A stretch of DNA of 64,000 nucleotides from Desulfobulbaceae bacterium (GTDB lineage Bacteria > Desulfobacterota > Desulfobulbia > Desulfobulbales > Desulfurivibrionaceae), in assembly GCA_004332195.1 (NCBI GenBank), contig SJBG01000002.1, positions 62,001-126,000 on the forward strand, in the 5' to 3' direction. The stretch's first letter is position 1. The number at the start of each line of letters is the position of its first letter. Below, in pieces: positions 27,076 to 36,638 of this stretch. Position numbers and translations under genes: made by a program. The notes below the pieces were generated by a model. That model worked only from the letters and a program-made list of their open reading frames with translations, was not told where the DNA came from and did no database searches.

Positions 27076-28435
27076 ATGGGACTTTTAGCCCGAACGGGAG
27101 GATTTGTTCGTTATGCGGTGGCGGGCGAGTTGCCGGAAAATTTCCGGGACTTTGCCACCCAAAGAATCGCCGCCAACGCCTTTTGCGAGATCGATGACAC
27201 CTTCGATGAACGCTCTGAAGGCTGGGTTTCCCTCGCTGACATGTTTGACCGTGATTTCAGCCGGGCCCCCCACACGGTGGGCGATTACCTGGCCTTGAGC
27301 ATGCGGGTGGATGAACGCAAGGTGCCGGCGCGGACTCTCAAGAAGTTTTGTCTCAAGGAAGAGGAGCGGCTGAAAAAAGTTCACCAGGCAGCTAAACTGA
27401 GTCGCGCCCAACGCCTGGAGATCAAGGACAACATCCACCTGGCGCTGCTTAAAAAAGTTCTAGCGGCCCCGGCGGTTTACGATCTTTGTTGGAACCTGGG
27501 CGCGGGAACCATTCTGTTCTTTTCCGCTAACCCCAAGGCCCAGGAGATTTTCGAGGAACTATTTGCCCGGACTTTTGACCTGGGCGTTATTCTGCAGCCG
27601 CCCTACCTGGTGGCCGAACATCTCTTGCCTGCCGAACACCACCGGCGTTTGGCCGAACTGACTCCGGCAATTTTTGGGCCACCTTGAAAAATTAGCTATT
27701 TTGTTCGAGTTTACGGCACGTAAAAAAAAATTACCGCAGGCATATGGTTGATATTCCGAGGATAATTTTTTGAGCATAACGCAGAAATCGGGCGAAAGAG
27801 CAATTTTTCGAGGTGGCCTTAACTACCAGACAAGAAGTATTTTTGATAGCCCTTTGCAAGCTCCGTCACTCCCTCGCCTCCGGAGGAAAAATCAAGTGGA
27901 TTTGGTTGATCTGATAGCAGAAAAACGGTTTCTTGGTCAAGATTTTCTCACCTGGCTCTGGTACAAAAGCGAAGAGCGCGGTGGAGCGGTGTTGGTGCCG
28001 GAGATTGGTCAGGATATTTTGGTGATTTTTGAAAAACACATGTTACTGGAATATGGCGAAGGGGAGGCCCACGAAAAGGTGGTCTGCCGAGGCCTGCAAA
28101 CCGAGCTGAAAGAAGCCCGAGCCGGTCTGGCCCTGGGCAAAAAGCCGGAACAAGCCCGACTCCGGATTGAACGGGATGACCATGAATGGAGTCTGACCTT
28201 AAATGCCCGGCTTTTTGAGTTTCAAAGTGTTCGCTTACCCAAAACTGAAGAAGGGGCCAACGAAAGTGATGACCCCCTGGCCCTCGAAGGGCGACTGTTG
28301 GACCAGATTGGCCTTTATGAACTGGCGGTCCGAACCGTGGATCAGCTTTTTCGGATGTTTCTTGAAATTCGCGGTGGTGGACAATGGCCGGAAGAGCTGG
28401 GCAAGATCCAAAGCTGGGTCCGCAAGGGAGCTTAG
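27076..28435 (+). pseudogene. rdgC: RdgC-family gene split by a repeat insertion
   Basis: RdgC is a nucleoid/DNA-binding protein that limits RecA action. The 5' part (27076-27676) reads MGLLARTGGFVRYAVAGELP and KLSRAQRLEIKDNIHLALLK, YDLCWNLGAGTILFFSANPK, the RdgC N-terminal half; the 3' part reads DLIAEKRFLGQDFLTWLWYK and RIERDDHEWSLTLNARLFEF to the stop. A 142-bp repeat (27677-27818) lies between, adding a TGA 9 bases into the repeat. Removing exactly those 142 bases puts both halves in the same frame, giving about 405 residues, normal for this branch of RdgC. As it stands two fragments would be made at best. Confidence 0.85.
27677..27818 (-). repeat. Dispersed MITE-like repeat, copy 3, inside rdgC
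   Basis: 142-bp copy in reverse orientation relative to copies 2, 4, 6, 7 and 9; both ends carry GGCCACC/GGTGGCC. Unlike most copies it has no matching 4-bp flanks (TTTG left, TTAA right). It interrupts the rdgC reading frame. Confidence 0.92.
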
Positions 28436-28437
28436 CT

Positions 28438-29871
28438 ATGGAACTTGAAACCGTGATCGGGCTGGAAGTTCACGCCCAACTGAAAACCAACAGCAAGATT
28501 TTTTGTGGCTGCAGCACCAAGTTCGGCCAGCCGCCTAACAGCAACACTTGCCCGGTTTGTCTCAGCTGGCCGGGGGCTTTACCGGTGCTCAACCGGCGAG
28601 TGGTGGAATTTGCCTTAAAACTGGCTCTGGCCACCGATTGTCGGATTAACCGCACCAACATCTTCGCCCGCAAGCATTATTTTTACCCTGATCTGCCCAG
28701 TGGCTACCAAACCTCCCAACTGGATCTGCCGATCGCCGAGCATGGCCTAATTAAGCTGGAGCTTGATGGGCGCCTGCGGACTATCGGGATTAATCGTATT
28801 CATATGGAAGAGGATGCCGGCAAGCTGATCCATGATGAATGGAAACCGCAAAGCTATGTCGATCTCAATCGGGCCGGGATCCCGCTTTTGGAAATCGTTA
28901 GTGAGCCGGATCTGCGCTCCCCGGTCGAAGCTGTAGCCTATCTTCGTAAGCTCCACGCCATTGTCCGTTACCTCGATATTTGCGATGGCAATATGCAGGA
29001 GGGCAGCTTTCGTTGCGATGCCAATATCTCCCTGCGCCCCAAAGGGCAGGAAAAACTAGGGGTCCGTACTGAATTAAAAAACATGAACTCCTTTCGCAAC
29101 GTCCAGCGGGCCTTGGAATACGAAGAACGCCGCCAGCGCGACTTACTGCTGGAAGGGGAAAAAGTGCGGCAAACCACGTTGCTCTGGGACGCCGATCAGG
29201 GGGTCACTCTGCCCATGCGCATCAAAGAGGATGCCCACGATTATCGATATTTTTCTAATCCGGATCTGTTGCCGGTGGTGGTGGATGAGGACTGGATCGA
29301 GGCGCTCAGGGTTGCGCTGCCCGAGCTGCCGATGGCCAGAAAAAGCCGTTTCATCAAGGATCTTGGCTTGCCGGCCTACGATGCCGAGGTGTTGACCGCC
29401 GACCGCGCGCTGGCCGATTATTTTGAGCAGGCCCTTTTGAGCTATCCGGCGGCCAAGAAGTTGAGCAACTGGATCATGACTGAACTGCTGCGGGCGACCA
29501 AAGGCGATGAAGGGGGCGATATCGCCGCCTGCCCGGTGACCCCATTTAATCTCGCCCGGCTGTTGACCATGGTGGCCGAGGGGGTGATCAGCGGCAAGAT
29601 CGCCAAAACGGTTTTTGCCGAAATGATGCTCTCCGGGGCGACCCCGGATAGCGTGGTCAAGGAGAAAAATCTGGTTCAGGTGAGCGATGAGGGTGAACTG
29701 CGGCAAATCGTGCGGCAAATCATCGCCGCTCAACCCCAACAGGCGGCGCAATTTCGCGCCGGCAAAACCAAGGTTATGGTTTTTTTCGTCGGTCAATTGA
29801 TGAAAGAAACCAAAGGGAAGGCCAATCCGCAGGTGGCCAATCAGTTGTTCAGTGAAGAGTTGGAGCACTAA
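28438..29871 (+). CDS. gatB: Aspartyl/glutamyl-tRNA amidotransferase subunit B
   Basis: GatB is the kinase/transferase subunit of GatCAB, which amidates misacylated Glu-tRNA(Gln) and Asp-tRNA(Asn). From ATG at 28438 the 477-residue protein reads METVIGLEVHAQL-type start, then FCGCSTKFGQPPNSNTCPVC with the zinc cysteines, the HKHYFYPD-like KHYFYPDLPSGYQTSQ, HMEEDAGKLIH, DLNRAGIPLLEIVSEPD, then the DYRYFSNPDLLP block, and a C-terminal YqeY-type tail. gatA and gatC are not adjacent. It begins 2 bases after the rdgC stop. Confidence 0.95.
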   Translation: MELETVIGLEVHAQLKTNSKIFCGCSTKFGQPPNSNTCPVCLSWPGALPVLNRRVVEFALKLALATDCRINRTNIFARKHYFYPDLPSGYQTSQLDLPIAEHGLIKLELDGRLRTIGINRIHMEEDAGKLIHDEWKPQSYVDLNRAGIPLLEIVSEPDLRSPVEAVAYLRKLHAIVRYLDICDGNMQEGSFRCDANISLRPKGQEKLGVRTELKNMNSFRNVQRALEYEERRQRDLLLEGEKVRQTTLLWDADQGVTLPMRIKEDAHDYRYFSNPDLLPVVVDEDWIEALRVALPELPMARKSRFIKDLGLPAYDAEVLTADRALADYFEQALLSYPAAKKLSNWIMTELLRATKGDEGGDIAACPVTPFNLARLLTMVAEGVISGKIAKTVFAEMMLSGATPDSVVKEKNLVQVSDEGELRQIVRQIIAAQPQQAAQFRAGKTKVMVFFVGQLMKETKGKANPQVANQLFSEELEH

Positions 29872-30018
29872 ACACCGGTGATTGGTAATCAGTTCACCAG
29901 ATCCGTCAGACCTGGCGAAACTCCAAAATGGGCGAAGATGAGGCCCTGGTGAGCTTTTACGGCGACTGTTCGTACGAGTCTGGATTTCCTTGATGGTAGA
30001 TTGAGCGGGAGCGGCGGC

Positions 30019-30749
30019 ATGCACAAAGGAGAGGGGGCATCGGCAGCGTTTGCGGGATCGTTTTTTGCAATATGATGATGAAGATGGCTTGACCGACAAC
30101 GACATGCTGGAGCTGCTTTTGACGATGGGTACCCCGCGGCGTGATTGCAAGGAGGTGGCCCGGGAACTACTCCAACACTTTGAGGGCTCGTTGAGTCGGA
30201 CGCTTGATGCCTCGCAAGTCGAACTGGAGCAGGTTAAAGGGGTGGGGCCGAAAAACGCCTTTGCCCTGCACTTTGTTCAGGCGGCGGCCCGGCGTTACCT
30301 GCGGGGGCGGCTCAAGGGCAAGCACTATCTCCGCTTAAGCCGGCGAGGTTGGTGCTTACCTGGTCCATGTCATGCGGGGCAAAAACCGGGAGACTTTGGC
30401 GGCCATTTTACTTGATGCCTCTTACGGTATTCTGGCGGTGGAGGAAGAAGTGGCGGTGGGTAGTCTAACCGTCGCCTCGGTTCATTCCATGGAGTTGGTA
30501 AAAATGGCCCTGGGCCATAACGTCGCGGCCGTAGTCCTGGCCCATAATCACCCCTCGGGCAACTCCACCCCTTCCGAGCAGGATCGCCGCCTTACCCGAC
30601 ATCTCTTTCTGGCCCTGGCTTTTTGTGAAATTCAATTGCTCGATCACTGCGTCATCGGAGCCGATGTCCGTCCCTACAGCTTTGCCGATCATGGTCTGAT
30701 GGAGGAGATTCGTCGCTCCTGCCAGCCGGTCCTTAAGGCCGCGCCCTGA
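30019..30749 (+). pseudogene. radC: radC (UPF0758) with two frameshifts
   Basis: RadC-like JAMM-domain protein. Three frames must be joined: MHKGEG then HRQRLRDRFLQYDDEDGLTD and ELLLTMGTPRRDCKEVAREL, GVGPKNAFALHFVQAAARRY, then AGEVGAYLVHVMRGKNRETL and VVLAHNHPSGNSTPSEQDRR with the JAMM metal motif HNHPSG. The first shift falls in a G5 run near 30031-30036, the second near 30340 just before AGEVGAYL. Both need removal of one base. The JAMM domain itself is open from about 30372. Either a true pseudogene or sequence errors. Confidence 0.82.
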
Positions 30750-30777
30750 TGAGGGAAAATGTCGAAATTTATGTTCA

Positions 30778-32298
30778 TTATTGCTCCACTCCATCTAAAA
30801 AGTTTCTTATCGTCCGGGCAAAAGTCTGCCGCGTAACAGGCTTGGTGATATACGCCTTGATGCCCACGGCTCTCGCGGACTCATTATTGATCGGGCTGCT
30901 GAAGCCGGCACATAAGATCACCGGCATATCCGGCCTGATCGCCATTATTTCCCGGGCCAGCTTGTCCCCGGTCATTCCAGGCATGGTCATATCGGTAATA
31001 ACCAAGTCAAAGAAATCCGGTTGGGCGGCAAAATGAGCCAGCGCCGCAAACGGTCTGCCAAATGTCTCGACTTTATATCCCAGGTCGGAGAGTATCGCCT
31101 TGCCCACCTCCAGCACCATCTTCATCATCATCAATGAGCAGTATACTTTCGGCGCCGGTCGGAACCGGGTCTTCAATCAGATCTCCACCCAGGGAAACAC
31201 TGCTTTTAATAACCGGTAGATAGACATGAAAGGTCGTCCCTTTCTTAAGTTCACTGTAGACCGTAATATGACCGCCGAGGCCTTTGACCAGCCCATGGAC
31301 GACGGCAAGACCCATGCCGGTGCCTTCGCCTTTGTCCTTGGTGGTAAAATAGGGTTCGAATATTCTGTTCAGGGTGGCCGAGTCCATGCCCATACCGGTG
31401 TCGCTGATCTCAAGCCGCAGATATGGTCCCGGTTTCAAGTTGATATTTTTGATAAAATCACGAGATGAAATTTCTAATGGAACCAGGACAACACCAAGAA
31501 TACCGCCGGTTTTCTGCATGGCGTGATGGGCATTGATGCAGAGGTTCATGAGAATCTGGTGGATTTGGGTCGGGTTGGTCAGGACATAACCGCCGTGGGG
31601 ATCGATATTCTGCCTAATTTCAATGGTCGTCGGGATGGAGGACCTGAGCAATTTCAACACCTCCTTAACCACGATATGGACCTCAACGGGGGCTGGATTG
31701 CCGGGGTCATGCCGACTAAATGCCAGAATCTGTCGCACCAGATCTCGGGCCACCCCCGCCGCCTTCCGTGTTTCCCGCAAGTCTTCGGCTAGTTCTGAGC
31801 CCTCTGGTATTTTCATCATGGCAAGCTCAAGATAACCAAAGATCGGGGGTCAGGATATTATTAAAATCATGGGCAATACCGCCCGGCCAGGGTGCCGATA
31901 GCCTCCATCTTCTGGGCTTGGTTCAACTGGCTTTCCAGCGCCAATCGCTCTTTTTCCGCGGCGCGCCGTTCCGTAATGTCACGGGCCAGAGCGATGATCA
32001 TTTTCTCGCCATTTATCTCCAGCAGACCGGAACTGACCTCGACCGGATAAGTCTCGCCATCCCGGCGCCAGTGTCTTCCCTCGAAAGTCACCGTCTTTTC
32101 CGGCAGCATTTTGGTCCAGTACTTTTCCTGGTATTGTTGTTGCTTCGCCTGCTTATCTATGTCGGCCATGGTCATGGTCAGCAGCTCCTCTTCGCCGCCA
32201 GCCCACGCACGATAATTATAAAAACCGAGCGGGCAAAAACAGTGATGAGTCCGGTAATCATCGAGCGGATAAACGTCTTTAAAGCACGGTAAACTTAA
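30778..32298 (-). pseudogene. Hybrid PAS-histidine kinase-receiver remnant with three frameshifts
   Basis: In order: a PAS part (ELLTMTMADIDKQA, FEGRHWRRDGETYPVEVSSG, ALARDITERRAAEKERLALE), the HisKA H-box that must be joined by two single-base shifts near 31877-31890 and 31840-31855 to read [25 protein letters not shown], an HATPase domain (LMNLCINAHHAM, LEISDTGMGMD, GTGMGLAVVHGLVKGLGGH) and a C-terminal receiver (LLIDDDE, shift near 31125, then DLVITDMTMPGMTG). The 5' end is lost: the frame runs directly into a repeat at 32299 and originally followed the lptC stop. Convergent with radC. Confidence 0.8.
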
Positions 32299-32439
32299 GG
32301 CCACCTTGAAAAATTGCTCTTTCGCCCGATTTCTGCGTTATGCTCAAAAAATTATCCTCGGAATATCAACCATATGCCTGCGGTAATTTTTTTTACGTGC
32401 CGTAAACTCGAACAAAATAGCTAATTTTTCAAGATAGCC
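32299..32439 (+). repeat. Dispersed MITE-like repeat, copy 4, at the 3' end of lptC
   Basis: 141-bp copy flanked by TTAA at 32295-32298 and 32440-32443. The right end supplies the last four codons and the stop of lptC. Taking out the element and one TTAA gives a natural-looking lptC end (GNVKFTVL then TAA). Confidence 0.93.
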
Positions 32440-32990
32440 TTAACATTACCGGTGATGGTGTAGCGACCGGTGGCCAGGTCATAATCCAAAGTCTGTCCCT
32501 GAATCCGGATATTGTCGGCCGTGGCCACCACTCCAGCCTGACTGCGCACTCGATCCTCCTTTTCATAGAAGCGCAGGGCCGGAGTCTCCAGCCAAAACCC
32601 GGCCTCGTTTCGGAGGCGCACATTACCCTCAAGTTCCAGAATTTTGACCACGGGATCAAAACGTCCGGTATCGGCAACGATCCAGGCCTGTTCCCGCTCG
32701 TCACGAAAAAAAACCGCGTCAATCACCCTGAACAGGATCTCATCCTTGCTCTTGCCGGCCAACGCCTTATCACTATCGATCCGCCACTGACGTGCCCCGC
32801 CGTCTTGCTGGAAAAAACGAATTTCCTCCATGGTTAAGCGCTGCTCATGCTTGATTCCCGTGGCCCGGACTTCACCATCCAAAATCTGGGGTGGAGCCAA
32901 AAAGGCCACCAGCGCGGGACCATAGAGGGGCCAACCCAGCAACATTAACAGGGGCAACAACCACAGCAGGTTGCGAGTGCCGCGCATCAT
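32421..32990 (-). CDS. lptC: LPS export protein LptC, C-terminus rewritten by repeat
   Basis: LptC is the single-pass inner membrane and periplasmic part of the Lpt bridge that carries lipopolysaccharide to the outer membrane. The start ATG (32988-32990) overlaps the kdsC stop as ATGA. An N-terminal membrane anchor (NLLWLLPLLMLLGWPLYGP) is followed by the beta-jellyroll repeats typical of LptC (LELEGNVRLRNEAGFWLETP, GQTLDYDLATGRYTITGNVK). The last residues AILKN and the stop come from the inserted repeat. The usual next genes lptA and lptB are absent; a kinase remnant follows instead. Confidence 0.85.
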   Translation of the reverse strand: MMRGTRNLLWLLPLLMLLGWPLYGPALVAFLAPPQILDGEVRATGIKHEQRLTMEEIRFFQQDGGARQWRIDSDKALAGKSKDEILFRVIDAVFFRDEREQAWIVADTGRFDPVVKILELEGNVRLRNEAGFWLETPALRFYEKEDRVRSQAGVVATADNIRIQGQTLDYDLATGRYTITGNVKAILKN

Positions 32991-33628
32991 TTGGCATACC
33001 CGGCAAAAAGTTTTTCCCTCAGTCCCTTGGCCTCGATGATCAACTCGCAAAGCTCCCGAACCGCTCCCCGCCCTCCCGGTCGGGAGGTGACATAATGGGC
33101 CGCCTCCTTGACTTCGGGCACCGCGTCAGCCACCGCCGCCGCCAGCCCCACCCGGAGGAGCACCGGCAAATCGAGCCAATCATCACCCATATAGGCCACC
33201 TGCTCGGGGCGCAGGTCTTGATCGGCCAGAATTTTATTGAAAGCTTTAATTTTATTCCCGGCCCCCTGATACACATGACGCAGCTTTAGGTCTTCAGCCC
33301 GTCGGCGTACGGCCTCGGAGCTGCGGGCGGTTATCAACCCGGTCTCGACCCCAGCCTCGCGCAGCAGGCGGATGCCAAAGCCATCACGGGTGGAAAAAGC
33401 CTTCAGCTCGGAACCTGCGGGACCGTAAAAGATGGAGGCATCGGTCAGCACCCCATCGACATCAAGCAGCAACAATTCCACTTTGGCCGCCTGGGGCAAA
33501 CAGCTTTTCCAGACATAGCCTCGCTCCTTGCCGCCGGCGCGAGCCAAGGCTCGCCGGCGCAAGCCTTGAGTGATCTCGCAATCGGAGGGGTAAGCCCCCC
33601 CGTCGGGGCAACTATGATCAGGCATGGG
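32987..33628 (-). CDS. kdsC: 3-deoxy-D-manno-octulosonate 8-phosphate phosphatase KdsC
   Basis: KdsC is a HAD phosphatase that releases Kdo from Kdo-8-phosphate. Motifs: VELLLLDVDGVLTDASIFYG (Asp nucleophile), ELKAFSTRDGFGIRLL, GLITARSSEAVRRRA, VAYMGDDWLDLPVLLRVGL, and PGGRGAVRELCELII. The start is uncertain: homologues begin only about 10-15 residues before LLLLDVDG, and the upstream codons here contain a GC-rich palindrome (33532-33559) and look non-conserved. ATG at 33626-33628 is given as the most upstream plausible start. It lies between kdsA and lptC. Confidence 0.87.
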   Translation of the reverse strand, partial: PMPDHSCPDGGAYPSDCEITQGLRRRALARAGGKERGYVWKSCLPQAAKVELLLLDVDGVLTDASIFYGPAGSELKAFSTRDGFGIRLLREAGVETGLITARSSEAVRRRAEDLKLRHVYQGAGNKIKAFNKILADQDLRPEQVAYMGDDWLDLPVLLRVGLAAAVADAVPEVKEAAHYVTSRPGGRGAVRELCELIIEAKGLREKLFAGYAK

Positions 33629-33737
33629 CCATCCACCTTGAAAGTTTTTCACCTCGCCGCAAAAGTTCACCAGGGTCTCAGCTTCATCCATTTAGAGCCG
33701 GCGTCTACCTGGAGCTTCAAAGCACAGTATATGCTAC

Positions 33738-34607
33738 TTAAGAAGTTGAAAATGGGCGAAGATGGGGTGTCGGTAAACTTTGACGAATTGCCAGCAAATC
33801 CCGCAACAATGGCTCCACCCGGGCCAGCGGCCAGGAGTTGGGACCATCGCATAATGCCCGGTCCGGATCTGGATGAACTTCCATAAAAAGGGCGTCAATC
33901 CCCACCGCGACCGCCGCCCGGGCCAGGGTGGGGACAAAATGGCGCTGCCCGCCGGAGCTGGCCTTAGCCCCGCCGGGCAACTGAACACTGTGAGTGGCAT
34001 CAAACACCACCGGACAGCCCAGCTCGCGCAGCAGCGGCAGGGAGCGGAAATCCACCATCAGGTTGTTATAGCCAAAGCTGCTGCCACGCTCGGTTAAAAG
34101 CAGACCGCCATTACCCGCCGCCCGGATTTTGGCCACGGCATGGGCCATATCCCAGGGCGCGGCAAACTGCCCTTTTTTGAGGTTGATCGGTTTGCCGGTT
34201 TGGGCTGCTGCCTGTAAAAGATCGGTTTGACGACAGAGCAAGGCTGGAATTTGGATAAGATCCAACACTTTGGCTGCTGCCGCCACCTGAATACTCTCAT
34301 GAACATCAGACACCAGCGGCAGATCAAACTCCCGACCAATCGCGGCCAGCAAAGCCAAGCCCTCCTCCAGTCCCGGCCCTCGGTAGGAGTGAATTGAGGT
34401 TCGATTAGCCTTGTCAAAAGATGCTTTAAAAATCAGAGAAATTCTCAGTCGGGCGGCCATTTCCTTAAGCTTGACGGCTATTTCGCGCATCACCGCCTCT
34501 GATTCAACTACGCAGGGACCGGCCAACAAGCAGAACGGTTGGCCCGGTCCGACCTTGAAACGTCCGGATATATCAACGGCGGATTCTGGTTGGCGCATGG
34601 CAGTCAT
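33738..34607 (-). CDS. kdsA: 3-deoxy-8-phosphooctulonate synthase KdsA
   Basis: KdsA condenses arabinose-5-phosphate with PEP to Kdo-8-phosphate. ATG at 34605-34607 overlaps the pyrG stop as ATGA. Key blocks are [51 protein letters not shown]-type [60 protein letters not shown] and the [20 protein letters not shown] end. About 289 residues. The last residues ([10 protein letters not shown]) extend beyond most homologues and are encoded by a short sequence that recurs elsewhere in the window. Confidence 0.94.
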   Translation of the reverse strand: MTAMRQPESAVDISGRFKVGPGQPFCLLAGPCVVESEAVMREIAVKLKEMAARLRISLIFKASFDKANRTSIHSYRGPGLEEGLALLAAIGREFDLPLVSDVHESIQVAAAAKVLDLIQIPALLCRQTDLLQAAAQTGKPINLKKGQFAAPWDMAHAVAKIRAAGNGGLLLTERGSSFGYNNLMVDFRSLPLLRELGCPVVFDATHSVQLPGGAKASSGGQRHFVPTLARAAVAVGIDALFMEVHPDPDRALCDGPNSWPLARVEPLLRDLLAIRQSLPTPHLRPFSTS

Positions 34608-36280
34608 CTCAAGCCTTGGTGCATCAAGGCCGCCTTGATAAAGGCGGCGAAGAGTGGATGAGGTCGCATCGGTCGGGACTTGAACTCGGGATGAAATTGA
34701 CAACCGATAAACCAGGGATGATCAACCATCTCGATGATTTCCACCAGCTTATCGTCCGGCGAGACGCCGCTGATCACCAGCCCCTTTTCCGTCAGCTGTT
34801 GGCGATACTCGTTGTTAAATTCGTAGCGGTGGCGATGACGCTCGATAATCAGTTCCTTAGCGTAGACGGCCCGGGCTAAAGTGTCGGGATGGAGTTGACA
34901 TGGGTAGCTGCCCAGGCGCAGAGTGCCGCCGGTGGCGGTGATCTCTTCCCGCATCTGAACCTGCTTACTCCGATAATCATACCACTCCCTGATAAAATAA
35001 ATCACCGGATGGGGGGTCCGAGGATTAAACTCGGTGCTGTCGGCATCGGTCAGTCCAGCAATATTGCGGGCAAATTCGATGGTTGCCAGTTGCATCCCCA
35101 GGCAAATACCCAAAAACGGCACTTTTTGTTCGCGGGCGTAGGTGATCGCCATAATTTTACCCGCCACCCCTCGTTCACCAAAGCCCCCCGGCACCAGGAT
35201 CCCATGACAGTCGGCCAGCAACTGCGCCGCGGAGTCAGTCCCATTTTGCCCTCTTTCGGCAATATCCTCGGCGCTGACATAGTGCAACACCACCCGGGCA
35301 TTGTTGGCAACTCCCCCGTGGACCAGGGCCTCATGCAGGCTCTTATAAGACTCTTTGAAATCCACATATTTGCCGATAATGACAATACGCACCGCATGAG
35401 CCGGATTCTTGATCCGCATCACCAATTCTCGCCAGGGCTCCAGTTTTGGCGCGCCGGTCCAAATGTTGAGCAACTTGAGAATCTTGTCATCCAACCCTTC
35501 CTGATGGAACTCCAGGGGAACTTCGTAGATGTTTTCCACGTCAGGGGCGGTGATCACCGCGTCACGGTCAACACTGCAAAAAAGGGCGATCTTGGCTTTC
35601 AGCTCATTACTTAGGGCGCCGTCGGTTCGACAGAGCAGCATGTCGGGTTGAATGCCAATGGCCCGCAGCTCCTTAACACTGTGCTGGGTAGGCTTGGTCT
35701 TGGCTTCGCCGGCGGTCTTGATGTAAGGCACCAAGGTGACGTGGATGTAAAGGGTGTTTCTCCGGCCAAGATCGCCGCGCAGCTGGCGGATGGCTTCAAG
35801 AAAGGGCAGTGACTCGATATCACCGATGGTCCCGCCGACCTCAACGATCGCCACGTCAACTTCACCCTCCATCTGGCGGATGGCAGCTTTAATTTCATCG
35901 GTGATATGGGGAATGACCTGAACGGTCTCACCCAGATACTCACCACGACGCTCTTTGTTGATCACCGAATAATAGATGCGCCCCGAGGTGTAGTTGCTTT
36001 TCTGGCTCAAGCTTACCGACGTATAACGCTCGTAGTGGCCCAAATCAAGGTCGGTTTCGGCCCCGTCGTCGGTAACGTAAACCTCGCCGTGCTGAAAGGG
36101 ATTCATGGTGCCGGGATCAACGTTGATGTAAGGATCCAACTTCTGGAAAGTAATACTCAAACCCCGGCTTTCCAGCAGCGCGCCAATCGCAGCGGCAGCC
36201 AATCCCTTGCCCAGCGAGGAGAGAACTCCGCCGGTGATGAAAATAAACTTGGTTTCGGTGGTCCGGTTGGCTGCTTTCAT
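34604..36280 (-). CDS. pyrG: CTP synthase PyrG
   Basis: PyrG aminates UTP to CTP with glutamine. The 558-residue protein begins [20 protein letters not shown] (ATP site), has the amidoligase domain ([20 protein letters not shown]) and the class I glutaminase domain with [12 protein letters not shown], the nucleophile in [11 protein letters not shown] and the C-terminal [20 protein letters not shown]. It heads the pyrG-kdsA-kdsC-lptC operon, in which CTP is also needed for CMP-Kdo formation. Confidence 0.96.
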   Translation of the reverse strand: MKAANRTTETKFIFITGGVLSSLGKGLAAAAIGALLESRGLSITFQKLDPYINVDPGTMNPFQHGEVYVTDDGAETDLDLGHYERYTSVSLSQKSNYTSGRIYYSVINKERRGEYLGETVQVIPHITDEIKAAIRQMEGEVDVAIVEVGGTIGDIESLPFLEAIRQLRGDLGRRNTLYIHVTLVPYIKTAGEAKTKPTQHSVKELRAIGIQPDMLLCRTDGALSNELKAKIALFCSVDRDAVITAPDVENIYEVPLEFHQEGLDDKILKLLNIWTGAPKLEPWRELVMRIKNPAHAVRIVIIGKYVDFKESYKSLHEALVHGGVANNARVVLHYVSAEDIAERGQNGTDSAAQLLADCHGILVPGGFGERGVAGKIMAITYAREQKVPFLGICLGMQLATIEFARNIAGLTDADSTEFNPRTPHPVIYFIREWYDYRSKQVQMREEITATGGTLRLGSYPCQLHPDTLARAVYAKELIIERHRHRYEFNNEYRQQLTEKGLVISGVSPDDKLVEIIEMVDHPWFIGCQFHPEFKSRPMRPHPLFAAFIKAALMHQGLR

Positions 36281-36367
36281 GGTTTATAGTCTATACTTAA
36301 AATTTGCTAAAAGCCCAACGACAGTCGAGCGATCCCGGCCGCGCCCAAGACGGCCAAGCCTTGAGCG

Positions 36368-36613
36368 ATGCGTACGGAATATAGCAGCAAGCTGGTGGAA
36401 GGCCAAGCAAAAAGCCGGGATTTTAAGATGCTTTTCGGATTAGATGCTCTTCCATTTAAAATTCAAAGTTCATGGTTTGAAATTGCGCGTGGGGCAGCAT
36501 GTGTGCTCCTACTTGTCAAAAATGGTCAGCGTGCTTATAGTTTGCACCTGACTGAGGCAGAATTCAGCAAGATTGATGTATCACCATCAAGAGCTAAGCG
36601 TAGCGAGAGCTAA
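36368..36613 (+). CDS. Small unrecognised open frame before cbpA
   Basis: An 81-codon plus-strand frame in the 358-base gap between pyrG and cbpA. No family recognised: there is a hydrophobic patch (GAACVLLLVKNGQ) and a basic tail encoded by a short direct repeat (gagctaagcg twice, 36590-36620). The ribosome site is weak. Composition differs from the neighbours. It may be a chance frame; the rest of the gap shows nothing I can name. Confidence 0.3.
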   Translation: MRTEYSSKLVEGQAKSRDFKMLFGLDALPFKIQSSWFEIARGAACVLLLVKNGQRAYSLHLTEAEFSKIDVSPSRAKRSES

Positions 36614-36638
36614 GCGAGAACAAGGTTATTAAGACTAT

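Noticed and set aside
27770-28435. Separate gene for the rdgC 3' half starting in the repeat
   Set aside because: The start would be a TTG inside the mobile element; the frame is better explained as the distal part of a disrupted rdgC.
31867-32304. Stand-alone PAS protein gene
   Set aside because: Its start lies inside a repeat and its end is a frameshift in the kinase H-box; it is part of the decayed hybrid kinase.
32421-33050. lptC start at 33050
   Set aside because: ATG at 32990 overlaps the kdsC stop as ATGA and gives the usual short N-terminus before the membrane anchor.
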